This document shows positions 44,397 to 58,265 of a stretch of 64,000 nucleotides of DNA, piece by piece. Position numbers and translations under genes: made by a program. This stretch comes from Motacilla alba alba (lineage: Eukaryota; Chordata; Aves; Passeriformes; Motacillidae), in the NCBI RefSeq assembly GCF_015832195.1, contig NC_052016.1:31393129-31457128 (forward strand), written 5' to 3'. How positions within the stretch are numbered: the first letter of the stretch is position 1; every line of letters starts with the position of its first letter. The notes under the pieces are model-generated. The model did not search any database, had not been told where the DNA came from, and was given only the letters and a program-made list of their open reading frames with translations.

Positions 44397-47300
44397 GGGC
44401 TAACAGGGTACATTCCTTTTGTTGCTCTGCATCTTCATCTCTGTGTGCCCACCAGGAAGAGGAAGCCCCACAGCTCAGCCCTTGTTCTCATGGACTCCTT
44501 CACTCACACAAGACTGAGGAGAAGGGCTGGCTACGCTGTTTAAGAAGACAGGAAATGAACATCACTCAGTGGAGCTAGTGCTTGGAAAGGTTTGAACTGA
44601 GGAGATGGTTTTACATCTGACAGCTTATTGCAGGGAGGGAGAAAGCTCATATGGGAGAGGACACTGCAAACAGCTTGAGAGCCAGCTATATGGCCATGTA
44701 TAAACCCTTAGTCTGCAATACTGGAGAATCAAAATAAAATGATCTTCAGGAAAGGAGAACAAGTTTTTCTATGCACATTAGAATTAACACGTCTGTATGC
44801 ATTGCCATATGTGTATGTATTTTCATCATGCATCATGAAAGAATTAAAAAAAAAAATCTACTCAACTACCACTGCATATGCTCTTTTTAATTAAATTAAC
44901 AGCCAAACTGTGGTTCTGTGAAGAATGCAGTGATGACTTGACAACAATTTTGAGTCAGAATTTATTGATAATACTTCCATCACTCATTTTCTAAAGATAG
45001 AGTTTGTTTACAAGCTATAGTCCACCAAAGGTAATAGAAAAGGTTTATTCTCCTGTTTCCTCTCTCAAATTTGAAGATGGAATGCTGTAACATGGAAGAT
45101 ACATGCTGTAAACACAGCTCAAACTTACATTTTCTTTCACTAGTGTATTTAATGTCAGTAGTGTATTTAAAATCATTGTTAAATTTGGGCTGTTATGGGC
45201 AATAAAAGGAGACTTTAAAGTTTTCTTTTGTAATTAAGAATGCCTATAATTTTAGCCTTGTCTTTTCCACATTAACAAATATGTACTGGGAAAAACAGAC
45301 TTTAAATGAGCATTACAAATGCACACACACAAAAATGCTTTTATAAACCAGAAAACTCTACAGACCCACAACTAGAAAACACAAAAGAAAAATTTTTATG
45401 GAATAGATTTTTCAGCACACTCTGCCTGCCAGGAAGGCTGGATAATATGTTTTGATAAGACAAAATAAATTAATCCAACCCAAATTTGGACTTTCATGTA
45501 TATGTAAGCTAATTCAAAAAGATATCAAGCTGACTCATTCCACAGGTAACTCAGCTCAAAATAAGTCCTAACAGCTGTTCTCAGTGAAAACAATGGGACA
45601 GATGAAATAAGAACAGTAATCTCTTGCATCTGCAAACTGAACTCTAATTAACATCCATTGGAGGTCTCTTGCTCCCTAAGAAGAACTTCAGTCAAGAAAA
45701 GTCTCTATACAAAGCACCTCAGAGGAAAACATCTTTAAAAGAAGAGCAGGAGAGTTCTCTGGAAGCAACAGCACATTACAGCTTCAGTAGCAGTTGCTTT
45801 AAGGGGCCCAGGGTGAGGGCAAAGCTAGCAAAAAGTGAGGAAGAAAGAAGGTTAAATATATTCTTGTTTTATAATGTAAATGTAGCATTTTGAGTATGCA
45901 TCTTGACTTAAAAGATGGCCTGGAATAGTACTTCTTTTATCTTTCTGTAACTCTAACCACTGACTACATCTTTAATGGATTTGTTACAATTAATGAAACC
46001 AGGGCATTTTGTTGGCAGGTGCTCGGCCAGTGCAGCCTCCAGCTCAGCCCACTGGCAGAAGGAGGCCGTCCAGCATCACCTCCCAGAGCCATAGCACTGC
46101 CCTGCTCCTGCTGCCCACCACCACCCTGGACAAGGAGGTCACTGCTAGGGGACTAATTCTGGGAACAGAATACCGGGGAAGGGATGGCCACTGCTGAAAT
46201 AACTCCTAATGCCCCTTTCCGACTGCCCAAGGGGGACTGTGCTCTCGGCCAGCTTCACAGCTCTGGTGGCAGCTGCTGCCTGCTCCTGTCTGTAATCCTT
46301 CCCAGGCTCCTGACCCTCTTCTCCATCACTGTGTGGCTGTGTGTGCTCCCATCAAGAGACTGTGAAGGAGCAAAAATGGAAAAATAATGGTTGCATTGAG
46401 ACTGGGCTGTTCCCACCCAGCATACAGCCTGCTCCCTGTTCACTCTTGCAAAAGAGAGAAAAGATAAGTCAGCTGTTGACCAGATGAGTTCTCTTTGTGG
46501 TCCAGAAGCAACTTGGGCATTTTCATTTTTTTAAATATTGGTCTCTCTTGGCACTTAGAATTCAGCTTTGAAACCTTAAACAGAAGAAAACAGAAAACAT
46601 ATCTACTGAACCATACAAGAATATATACCTAAAGGTTCTGGCTGCCTTTCAGGACCGGAACTTCAAAATTATGTCTTGGCTCTGATTATACCTGTAGGTG
46701 AATTTTCTGTTCTGAGGGAGTGTGGCTGAAGTAGAAGCTCACAAGTTGGATCTGTTGTGTTACACCATAGCCATATCAATTCATGCTCTCCTTACTGCAA
46801 GGTGGATAAGCAATGAAGCATCTTTGCTTCACTGCTTGGAGGTTTGCAGTCCTAGTGCATGGTACCCTGTTCCCTACACCCTCTCAAGTACCTGTCCTGA
46901 ATTCTGCAGTTCCAAAACTGGACAGCCCAGCATGAGAAAATACAATCAAATACTTCTAAATTATTTAGGCAGATGACACTTGAATAACCAAAATGTTAAA
47001 CTGAGAAAGCAAGGTACTAGGAACTAATGCATCTTTATTAATAATAGCAATTAGTGAAGCTGCTATTAATAAGGAGAGAATTGCTATAAAATCTAGTGAT
47101 ACATACAAATAGGCTGCTAATGTGAGGAAGTGACCCTGAAAACTGAGTTTAAGTTACTGGTTGGGAGCTTTCTATTGCTAATTATTATTTGCTTTCTAGG
47201 TATTAATGTTCCTTTATCATGAACTGATAAATCCAGTGGTGTTGTGATCACTTCTCTAAATGGTGTTTTTGGATCATATGTGGTCCCAAGAAGCATGACA

Positions 47301-49866
47301 CTCCAGTGGATGTAATTGATTTCCACAGTGAGACGTGCTGACTCTCCATAATATTTCTTTCATTTTAACAACTGACTAACATTCAGTTTGGGACATAGTT
47401 ACTCTGATATATCATTTTCCCCTGATGGCACTGCAGAGCAGAACTAAAGGGCACTGGCTGAGTGTATGAGTACTGCAGTATGTCGAGAACAGGTTGGGCT
47501 GGAGCGCTAAGTTGGATTGGGAACACTGCAAAGCCTGAGCTGCAAAGGGACTGGAGGGCTGTGCAGGGATTTGGGGGTCTGCATTTTCTATGGCTGGTGG
47601 GCCACAAAAGGGTATCAGCAGAGTTCTGGCAAGCCCTAGGCTGGAGTTACACTGGACTTCAAAAATGCAGCTTGCTCTCTTGGGTGAGAGCTGCATGGTT
47701 TAGGACTTGACTATGAGGGTGTTTGTTAAATCAGAAGCAAAGTGGCAGCAAGATCATTATGGAAAAGTGTGAGCATGTCAGATCCATTGCCACAATAATT
47801 TAAAGAAATTGTCAGGATGTTTTCTTGACTGCCTATCTATAAAGAAATCATAACCTGACTCTATGAAGACCTATAGGAATATCTTAACCTGACAAGATAT
47901 ATGGAATATCTAACCATAGACAAGAGCAGCAAATCCTTGAAAGATAAGAGAGCGTATGACTTATACTCAATGTTTAAAAATTTTTACTGCTTAGAACATG
48001 ACCTGTGTTCTTGGGAGAGTACACAACACTTGGAACAAGACTAAAAGCATTACAGAAAAATTTCACTTGCCTTTAAACCCCTGCAGACACACTGAAGTCA
48101 CCAGGGTCATGCAGCTGTACCTCTGTGAGCCATGTTATGCCCTCAGCATCTACAAAGACAGGTTAAGCATGTGTTTCTTCTGAGTCTTCCAGGAGAACTG
48201 TTTTTTCCTACAAGGCCATAATCAATACTTTGTAATTTACCTTTCACCTGTTTCTTCTCACTTTATGCCTGTTAAAATAAATCAAAACTACCTTATAAAG
48301 CTCCACTAAAATGGCTTCTGGGAACAATACTCTCCATTTCATATTTGGTATGAGAACAGCGTATTCTGTAGCATGCTCTTACTTCTGTGATGTGTGCCCT
48401 GAAAACTGAGTTTCTGGGCAACCAAACTTTTCATTGCCCTTTTGTATGGGGATGAGTGGCTCAAGTGTCAAGAATGCAGTCTCTTACCACAGAATCTGAT
48501 CCCTCTTATCACCAAACATGATGTTGTTTTATAGGAACCGGTTCCTAATTCTAAGTTTTACTGCCAATATATTCAAACTACCTCCTCCCTTGTATCCTTG
48601 TTATATCAGTTTAACCTTGATATGCCTCCCTCCCTGACCCTCACCACCAAGGTGCTGCTGCAGGGAGTTTAAGTAGTGCAACAGCAGAGAAGCTTAGATG
48701 GAATTTTTCACCAACTCTTCTATCCTAACTGGAGTATCCATTTGATAATATAGAGGGCGAGACAGGGCTGTTGATTTAATCAAATTATTGCAAAATGTAA
48801 TTGAAGGGAAAACTCAGACATAATATAAAAGAAGTCACACTGCAAGTACCTAGCACCTTCCCTAGTAGGACTTAGCTTGGAAGTGACACTCTTGTTCCAG
48901 TCCTGAACTTCATCCCCTGAACATCTTGGGCTATCTCAGCCTGGTAATTTCATTTGCTGACCCAGTTAACAAGTAAAAACAATACTTATAATGAATTGTG
49001 GGATATGTTTTGTGAAAGACTGAATTATTTCTCAGATTTTCCAAGCTTCCCAGTTTTCCCTAACACAGTACAGCTTATCCATATTTATACAGCTCATCCA
49101 GAGAGCAACCAATGTGACTTAAAGTTGTGGAGTTCAATATACATAAATTCAGGAGCTTTATTTGTAAAAAACCCAACCAAACTCCCAATGAGCTGAACAT
49201 CACATTTTGCTTTATAGGGGTAATTCTCCTTATTCCCAATTCATGGAATGAAAAAAGAAAAGGAGAAAGCTATACTGATCTTGAAGCTGATCAATACTAA
49301 GGCAGAACTATGAAATGAACTCACATCTTTTGATGCCCAGTTTAGAACCTGTATCCCATCAAATGAGAAGAGAAATCCTCACAGAAACCTGAAAAGCCAC
49401 CTGCATGCTCCTTCCTGTGAAGAAAATCCCATTTATTGCTGAAGCCCAAACAGCAGACACCAAGATTTTACGAAGTCTCTTAGTGGTGAGACATAGTTTA
49501 CGCTACTTATCAGTTCTCCTGCAAAGCTAAGTGTCCATTTCACAAAGATGAAACAAAAACCAAACAACTCCAAGAACTCGTCCACACTCAGTTTACACAG
49601 CTCACTGCATCAATTTGGTCCAGAAATGTAAACCCCTCTTTGAGGCTTGGATTTAAAATATAATCATTATACCATTTTCCCAGTTATCTAAAAATGCAAC
49701 AGCTTACCATGACCCCACAGAGGTTTATAGGTGAGCCAGTTTAAGAAGAAGCACAATGAAATGGCTTTGTAGTCTAAGAACATGTCACTTCTGTAGATGG
49801 ACCCTGTCTCACAAGTGACTGCAGAGTTATACTCAGGGTTAGTTTGGGAGATGTCTTGGTGGGGGA
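44397..49866. other. Non-coding stretch, no confirmed gene
   Basis: Includes a locally G+C-rich interval at 46009-46195 with an open frame of 62 codons (see findings) and an AT-rich imperfect inverted repeat at 47034-47072. No other gene, RNA gene or repeat family recognised. Confidence 0.55.
47034..47072. repeat. AT-rich imperfect inverted repeat
   Basis: TTATTAATAATAGCA and TGCTATTAATAA face each other around AATTAGTGAAGC, pairing over about 12 bp with a 3-base bulge. It could be a decayed small terminal-inverted-repeat element or a chance AT-rich palindrome. Confidence 0.6.
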
Positions 49867-49898
49867 GGAAATAATGGGTTTTGCAACCCATTATTTTC
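49867..49898. repeat. Perfect 12-bp hairpin with 4-base loop
   Basis: AAATAATGGGTT at 49869-49880 pairs perfectly with AACCCATTATTT at 49885-49896 around TTGC. A G-T and a G-C pair extend the stem to 14. No family assignment. It may be a chance palindrome or a small structured RNA site. Confidence 0.88.
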
Positions 49899-52800
49899 AT
49901 ATGAACATGAATCAGAGAGATAAACTATGCCAATTTCTTCATAGCTGACTTGTTACAGGATATTGTTTGCGTCTTCACTAATGACTCCTTGAGGTTGGAT
50001 ATTACTGTGATTAGGAGTTGGGAGGATAGAGGTCTGAGACCTTTCAAAGGAAGCATTTTGTTTAGAACTGTTACAAGAAAATAAAGTCAGCATTACAGTA
50101 ACTTTAACAACCTAACCAGGATAATGGTCTGTTCATGTAGACAGTGCTTTTGCTATTTTAAATGAGGGACATAAAGTTCATGTAAGATGGGAAGCTGAGA
50201 TACACAGCAATTCAGTCTGGGGGATCAGAAATCTGTCAGCTTGAGAAATATGACTATCTGTGGAAATGCCCTGGACAAGGAAGGAAGGTGACATTATTAG
50301 CAGTTGCAAAACAAAGAAACAAAAAAAAAAAACAAACAAAAAGCACTTACAATTATGAAGTAATGAATCTGATAAGCTTCAATGCCCTTGGAAGCCCACT
50401 GAGGTAGATTTTGGGTTTATGCTAAAGCAGGCTGTAGGCAATGCTATTCTGCACTGACAATTATCCCAGAAAGTCTGGTGGCTGTGCCCATCACTGAGGC
50501 TGGCATAAAACATCCTACTGGCTTTACTGAGTGTAAAATAGAGAAGTAGCTCTACACCACGCTCATTTTTATCCAAGGCTGATAAAAATCATTCCTTGAA
50601 GACAAACACAGGTTTTGTGGGATCTGATTCCCCTCTAGGCCCCTATCTGCTTTAGCCACAAAATTTTAAGTTTCCTTATTGCCAAAAACTGATATTAAAA
50701 TAACTCACTTAGAAAGTATGCTGTGAGAGAATGCATTTTAAAATAAAGCATCCTTTTCTTTCATTATCAGCTCTATCAGTTATCATTTCCAGTTTTAATC
50801 ATCAGCATCTAGCACTTGCCAGTATGGAAGGATCAGAACTACCAGTGTTTGTCCAGACCCCTTTAAAAGCTCCAATAGCGCAAGGTATCCAGCACAGGTA
50901 TCCCTAGACTGTGAGGATTTTGAGTAAACCACATATTTGAGAAAAACTAGAGAGTTTTGTTATTCAAAGCACTCAAGTATTTCCATTTTAGTGCAAGTGG
51001 AATGGTAACAACAATGAGAAATGTCTCATGTGTTCAGGGCTTTTTAATGCAAACATATCAACAGACCAACCTACACACTTTAAGAGTTAAGGCCATGTCT
51101 CTATCCTAAAAGAACCTTAAAGAAAAGTTAAGGACTATACCACAGAGAAGACTCATTTACTAAGAGAGCTACACTGTGTTCCCTCAAAATACATTTTCCT
51201 GGGGACAGGAAAAAGACATAATGTGTAACCTGAGAGATGATCACTGTTTCTCAGCTTCAAAGAAGGGAAAACCATGTGAACAAACAATCTCTCCCATGTG
51301 CACCACACAAATGTGATCAGTAGGAAGAGTTTAATGGAATCAGCTTGTCAAAATGATGAAGCTGAAAATCTTTTATAGATTGTGTCCCTGACAAAAACTT
51401 TAACATAATGTATATAGTGCAGAGTGGTTTTTGTCATGGCAAAAAGGAAGGAATATCATTAATTTAGACACTAAGTGTAAGGTTCTGCAGAAATTGCAGA
51501 AATAGAGCCTTGACCAGACAAATGAAGCCAGGCAAGTCCCAGTTCTTGTTAGTAGTTATTGAAAGTGCTATTGAGTTTTTAAAGTCTGTCATCTCTGGTA
51601 GATGATAAGAAAAGGGTTGGGCTGTTTTCCTCAGATCTACAAGCATCTGGCTACAGTCTTGCTGGGGCATATACATGATTGGAATCGAAAATGAGCTCTT
51701 TTAAAAGTGCTTCTTAAAGGGACCCTATTCACACACAGTACTTTCTCCCCGGATCTTTTATGGGAAAAAAGCTCATTACGGTCACACAGACAAATGCTGT
51801 ATAATCTTTCACTCTGTCCACTAGCAACATGTTCAATCCAATTTACAGCACTTCCCGCTATTCTACTTCTGGACTCCCCACACACCTCTCTTAAATGCAT
51901 ACCCATCCTGACCCATTGCTCCCCACCTGCTGCTTTTTCAATTTCAGGCTTCCCTGGAGCATTGACTGCCATTCATGCCTAATAGCAAGGTGGAGCAACT
52001 TGATTATACAAGTCTGAAAAGTGAAATTTCTGAGCTGTTTTTAGACACAGGAACACCATAATTAAGACACATATTACTGTGTGTTGGAATGCTCTGGATA
52101 GGGATGAGAATGGCCTTCACTTCAGAAATGTTATTTTGTACCCATGACAATATATATTCATGTGAAAAACAAAACTTTCTGGTTGAAGTTCCTTTAAACT
52201 CTTTCTCAGCTTGCTGACAGATCTATCCTTTCTCTTTGCATCCATGTCAGCACTAAGGGAAGTAAGGGCTGGCAATTAGTAGAGAGAAATTTTCAAGGAT
52301 TCATTTACCTGGTAAATTCATACCCTTATCTGCCTTTGGAAGATCCACGTGTAGATTGCAGTTTTATCCAATAAAACCTTTTTAATCTACCTTGGGCAAT
52401 GCTGCTCACTAAGCACATACAATTGCTTCAAGTACTTGACATTTGGAGAAGGGGTGCATAGGTGGCATCAAGCAATGCAATGGACCACATGACACAACTG
52501 ATATACAGCACTGTTTTGCATCCTGACAGCATTAATGTTAAACCTTGAGCCCTCAAACCACATACTCAAGCTCATGCTTAAATTCAAATGTGTGAATGAA
52601 ATGGGATTCAGGGATGTAATTTTAAAATTCAGCCTTTACTTCAGGATCCTGTTAACAGAAATGGACTTATGCATGTGTTTAAATGGTCTGCCTTGTAAAG
52701 ACATTTATTGGGTTGAAGTAAAAATTGGGAAGAAAAGATGAAGACATCATTGTGAGTTAGGTGCACACAGGACTAGAGAGGAAAAAAATGCTACTATGAA

Positions 52801-53874
52801 ATTATAGAAGATGGTGACTTCTTTTAGAAGACAAAAAGCATTTTTGATGCAAGTCTAGATTTACTGATACACTATAGCTTCCTGGTTAAGGATGCAGTTA
52901 GATTTTTTCTCACTATTTTTCTTTAAGCTAGTCCATCACCACTTGGAGAAGGTCAAGCCAACTCCTGGGCTGATTCCTTTACCTGCACAAGGGGGGTGAG
53001 AAGCTATGTGCAAAAAGCCATCTCTCACAGCAGTTACCACTTACAGGGTGAAAGTGAGCTGCTGATAGTTCCCTACCTGAAAGAGTACGAACACCTGATT
53101 TTTTAAGCCTGCCTGCTTGAATGTTTGGCCAAAGCAAACATACAAAGAGTGTGACTGGATCTGGAGCAAATTCATTTGGAAAAGTAAGCGAATACTCCTG
53201 GACTTTTTGCCTGTGCATGCATTAATGTCCACACAGCTGTTCTTTTATTAGGTATAAGAGGCCTTTCTGATTGACACTGTGAACCAGAGCATCAGTCTCA
53301 TCCCAAGGAAATACGCACATCTGCCAGCTTCCCTAATCTGTCAATATGCCCGTGCACAGGGTAGGAACAGGGGTGACTCAGAAGGACTGAGCGGGACTGA
53401 CAATAGGGCTTGCATCAAAGGTAGTATTTCCCTGTCTCTCTGAAATGTAGACATTTTACAAGCCTTTCTCCCTGAAGGAATTAGGATTAGACTTCAAAGC
53501 TGCAGAACAAAACAGAGTCATACAGGCACACAATTATTGGACTAAGCCTATGGACAGTGATACCAGGGGGTTTAACGTTCATGAGATCTTTTCAGGCTAT
53601 TGTAGAATCCTTTCTGTTTTGAGAGCTCTCCTGCCAGAGAAAGCCTCCAAGCTCTCTGGTAGCCACTGCATTGGCTGCTGTGACAGCGCCATGTGTCCCC
53701 AGCCTCACCGGTGGTATCATATTCCCACTAGAAAGATTCAGTATGCATCTTTCATGTAACTTAATAAAGGAAAGGATTACAAGGTACTAAGAGTATCAGA
53801 CTTAACCCCACCAGGTCCTCTTTCACCCCAATTCTCTTCTTCCAAGCCGCTCATTACATCAACTCTAAATTAAT
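49899..53874. other. Non-coding stretch, nothing recognised
   Basis: Open frames up to 111 codons (51637-51972, minus strand) lack recognisable features. An A-rich run lies near 50322-50342. No gene or repeat family seen. Confidence 0.6.
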
Positions 53875-54208
53875 TTATCTTAGGTAAACAGCACAGAAAT
53901 ATTATAAACAGAAGCAACTCCTCTTCAACTTGCAACACTTTTTTTTTTTAATTCTTTACAAATAGAAGTGGGAAAAAATAATATATGTATGTAACAGCAA
54001 ATGTTCTCTCAGTATTTTCCCTTTTTTTGGTTTTTAAACTGTTTTTATCTTATATAAACAGTGGTGATGGAACTATAAACACCATTATTCCACCTCCATG
54101 TTAATACTCTTATTATCTTGCATAAACAGAAGTGAACGAATATGTACATGACACCAATCAATCCTTACCAAAAAAAAGGAGCGAGAAGTTTTTATCTTTT
54201 ATAAACAG
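53875..54208 (+). promoter_or_regulatory. Array of four composite GATA-forkhead motifs
   Basis: The 17-base pattern TTATCTTNNRTAAACAG occurs at 53875-53891, 54045-54061, 54113-54129 and 54192-54208, all on the plus strand. Its left part is an inverted GATA site (AGATAA) and its right part a forkhead site (RTAAACA), always separated by the same three bases TNN. Extra forkhead-like cores lie at about 53904-53910 and 54074-54080. Fixed spacing suggests either cooperative binding of GATA and FOX factors or descent from a decayed tandem repeat. The flanks after the motif share only weak similarity (GAA at about +12), which does not decide it. No gene is adjacent in the window to serve as target. 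Confidence 0.5.
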
Positions 54209-57200
54209 CGGAGGAAGAACTTAATGAATTCAAAATGTAGTTTTCCTGTTTATATTATTATGATCCGAAAGTAGAAACCAAATGATGTATATTCAATATC
54301 ATGCAAGCAGCCAGTTATGAAATACTTTCTGCTGACTTCAAGAGTAAATGCAGCACCAGTGAAATCTGCAGGTCCTTGGGGTTTGAAAATTGGTGGTCTG
54401 ACTTGAACAGCAGAGAAAGAAATCTGTTCTCTTCTCCTATGACACTTTTCCAAAGTTCTTCAGCCCCTTCCTTGAAGGGCCACCCAAGATAAAATGGGAT
54501 AGCTCAGTCTCTATGATGAACCCTTAGTCTTTCTGGTGAGATTCCCAGATATAGGGAGGCAATTAATACAGATGGGTTTGTGTAATGTGGACACCTGCCA
54601 CTAGAAACTGGGCTCAAACCCCGAAGTCATTTCACAGAGGCCACCCAACAGCTGCTCAACAGTAATGACTTTGGGGCATGATTGACCTAGGTCAGATTTA
54701 AACATGTAACTTCAAGCTGATAGGCTCCATATGTCAGTACTAATCCCCATAACCACCCACGCCTTCTGCTTTCTTATTTTTGTGTGTGCTTTTTTTTGGC
54801 TGGTCTTCTAAAGCCCATCTCCGAGCCTGAAAGATTCTTCCCTCTACCTCATACTTCAGCCTTAACCAGGATGAAGTGCAGTTGCAAATTTTTCTCCTTT
54901 ACCACAGCTTTCTGTAGTGGATCCTCCCATCCTTTGCTTTAGTTTTGCAGAGTTTGTCTCTTTCTCATCCTAAATTGTCAGCAATGGCAGCTGGGTTTCC
55001 CACAGAGGATGAGTAGAGGAGATTTTTTTTTCCTTGGGCCTGACCATTTTCAAAAAATGTGCTGCTCTTTAGGTTGATGATGCTCTTCTCTGCTCTTGTC
55101 CTTTGCAAAAGCAACACATATTTTGTTTCAGTCATTTTGGCCATAAACACAAGCTGGGGTTTTCCACATAGCTAGGTGCAACAGGCAGACCAGGTGGTCA
55201 GCCTTGCATTTCTTTCAAAACCATTTGCTCTGAGGTTCCAAGACTGAACACAACTTTAACTTGTATCCTGCTTTCCCATCCCTAGGAAAGTTGAGATCTG
55301 TGCACACGAAGACAAGATCACTTGAAAAATTAGGACTCAATTCTATTGTACAGATTTTAACAAGATGCATGGTCTGAACTACCTCCTAAAGGGCAAAAGT
55401 CTCTTCTATGGGTTACTGTATATACTAAGAAGATCACAAAGAAAAACTTCTTTAAGAAAATACAGAAAATTCAGGATATTTGGGCCAATCAGGGAATACA
55501 GATCCCCCCAGTTATAGGAATGAGAAGAAAGAATTTTACTTGGTGGCAATCTGCTTTTCTGCACCTCAGATTGTGAAAAAAAAAATTCCTTAACATTATA
55601 ATTGCTCAGATAATTGTGATGCACCGACCATGAATATAGAAACAGTGTTGTCCCACCTGGTTTCCCTCCTTTCTTTTCCTTATATTCCACTTATTTTCTT
55701 ATAAATATTTTTATATTTGTACATACTCTGAGACCCAATTAGTGACCCTTCTACTTGCTATTAGAGAAGATCTGTGAGATTCACAGTTCTGGTCAGCAGG
55801 ATCCACGTCTGAATTTTCCCTCCTCACAGGCATGTTAAGACTACATTTTGCAGCCTCTGTCTAAAAAGGCTTTTTCAAGCACCAAATTAAACACACAGAG
55901 AGAAGTAAGGCCTTTCAGAGGAGGGTAGCCAGAAATAGAAGAAAAAAACCCATATTTCACCATTTGTTTTGAAAACACCAAAAATGATTAAAACATATTA
56001 TAAATGAAACCAAACTAAGAAAAAAACATATCTTACCATATGAACAAATTCCCTGCCAAGTTCCATTTTTAAATCAAAGCCATTTTAGGCTCATATGTCG
56101 AAGAAGAGAGTCTTAAACTAACAAACTTATGTAATGGATTTTAAAAATCTGCACAGACGTGCTTAACTGAAATTGCCAAATCTGTTCGGACTACATGAGG
56201 AGGGAGGAGGAGGAAAGAAGGAGAAAGACGTAAAAAGGTTTGGGATTCATCTGTGCAACTGCCCCCAAGCTGAGACTCCCTTTGAAGCTGGTTCCAGCTT
56301 TCAAGGAGCCAAGAATGATGACTCACTTCAGTTTAGTTTCTCCCCCTGCCCCCTTTCAGTAGATCTCAACATTTGGGACAAATACATATGGGCTTCCTCA
56401 CCCATAATAAAAATTATGAACTTACATGTAGATATCAAAGGGACAGAAAAGGAAAAGAGGTGAGTGAGGGAAAAGTAAAATACAAATCCACAAAGAGGTC
56501 AAACAAGAAGTAACAAAGGTTAGGGAGCTTTTGGGGTTGGCAGAAAAATGTAGACTGTAAACCAGGACAGAGATGAACTGAGTGGTAAGGAAAACACTGT
56601 TAAGTAACATGAACAGAAAAATGTGAATGACAATTAAATACTTGTATATCTGATCCATCTTTCGGATTTCTTAGATGGATATCTAGGAAATACCAGGTTT
56701 TGCTTTAATGAAGAGGCTATCATTGCATTCTTCTAGGCAAGTACAAGAAAATATAAATGGTAAGAGAAAGCATTACTCAGCCTCTTGTGTAGCAAGGCAA
56801 AACTGTCCTTTTCCTCTGTGAAAAGTCAAAACTATCCTGATACTCCAACCCCATGCAACAACACTTACACAACTTACTGTGAAGAATTGAGATGTGAGAC
56901 CTGCCTTGTACCTGTCCATTTGAAATTCGCCAAAGGCCAAGTGAACACTCTCTGATCTACTCAGAGGTGCACCTGCCTCTCTATTCATGCCAAATTTTGG
57001 GTGGCCGGGAAGACCTGCTTACCCTCTCTCGGACTGGCTTAGTGACCTTCCAAGTCTTCCTGAGAGTCATTTGCATTCCTTCATCTGACATCCACCAAGG
57101 TCAACTACTAGCAGGCCTCTTTCTTTCCCCTTCAACAGATTCCCCAACTAAATTTTGTTCCTTTAGGATTTCAGCGTTAGCAATAACAACAAAATTACAT

Positions 57201-58204
57201 CTGCATCGATGACTGCACAGCCTTGCTTCCCCGGCACGTTTCTGCGCTTGCTTTCCGGTGTTCAGACAAGATTGTGTCTGGATCCAGGCCTAAAAACCCC
57301 TTCAAAGCTCCCAGCTCATGAGGGGGTTCAGGGGCAGTGTCCTGATTTAAGCCTCTCTAAGTACTAATCTGACAAGAATGCTGTGAAGACCAAAGGGTAA
57401 AGAGTTATAATTGTTTAGTATCATAATCATAGGAGAGCAAAGGGAGTTCTGCTGCTTTTTAAAAATTAAAAATGTGTTCAAGTTCAAGAATGCTTCTCTG
57501 TTAAATTTACACAGAAAAATAATCTCAGCTCATAATGATGAACAATGACTTAACAGAAAAATAAATCATAGCCAGAAGGCAAGTCCCAGGATTGTGCAGT
57601 CACTAGAAGATACAAAATATATGAGAAGTTACAATAGGGCCACAATAAAATATCCACATTTGGTGGTCTAAATCACTCTCTCTGTTAACTCCTGTATAGC
57701 CCAGACATCTGCAGATGTTTCTTTTAGTCACACTTCTGCAACCACAAGGCCTAAGAAACACACTATCAGTGGTGCGTTCTCTACCCCACTGCCTTCCATG
57801 AAAAGCATGGGTGTGACCTAGGGAGAATTCACCTGACTGGGACAAAGGAGCTCAGAAATCACCTCAGGAATATCTAATTACAATGGGATTTGCAGACTGT
57901 TTATACAGGCACATGCAGTACTTTTCTTTAGATTCCTGGTTTGGATTGAGATCCCTTCATGTGAGGCACTGAAGATCTGTGTTCCAGGGGGCATGTCTCT
58001 CCCAATGGCACAGAACCACTGCCACTTGCTGCCAAGTGCATGCAAAGGACGTGATGTTTTCAGTCTCATTTCCCCAAAAGAAAAGTCTGGATCAAGAGTT
58101 TCTTGCAAAGTCCCAACAGTATGTGGCCACCAGCTCAGACTTAGGTCTAATCTGAGTTTCAGTACTGCTTTGTGCCCATAACTTTAACCTAGGAATTACC
58201 AAGG
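54209..58204. other. Non-coding stretch, no gene seen
   Basis: No exon or repeat family recognised. CTGTTTATATTATTATG near 54247 provides one more forkhead core on the opposite strand just outside the array. The rest is featureless by eye. Confidence 0.6.
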
Positions 58205-58265
58205 GATATTAAGGTTGAAATTGATGATCGTGGAGGTCTTTTCCAACCTTAATGACCCTGTGATA
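58205..58265 (+). repeat. CR1 LINE 3'-tail fragment
   Basis: GATATTAAGGTTGAAATTGATGATC, split by a substitution from GTGGAGGTCTTTTCCAACC and TTAATGACCCTGTGA, is the terminal part of a CR1 element in plus orientation. Its usual form is GATGATCTTGGAGGTCTTTTCCAACCTTAATGATTCTGTGA. Only about 60 bp remain. Confidence 0.82.

Noticed and set aside
44153..44578. 141-codon plus-strand open frame next to the LTR
   Set aside because: It spans an ancient repeat fragment and lacks any recognisable domain or signal. It is chance length in a locally stop-poor frame.
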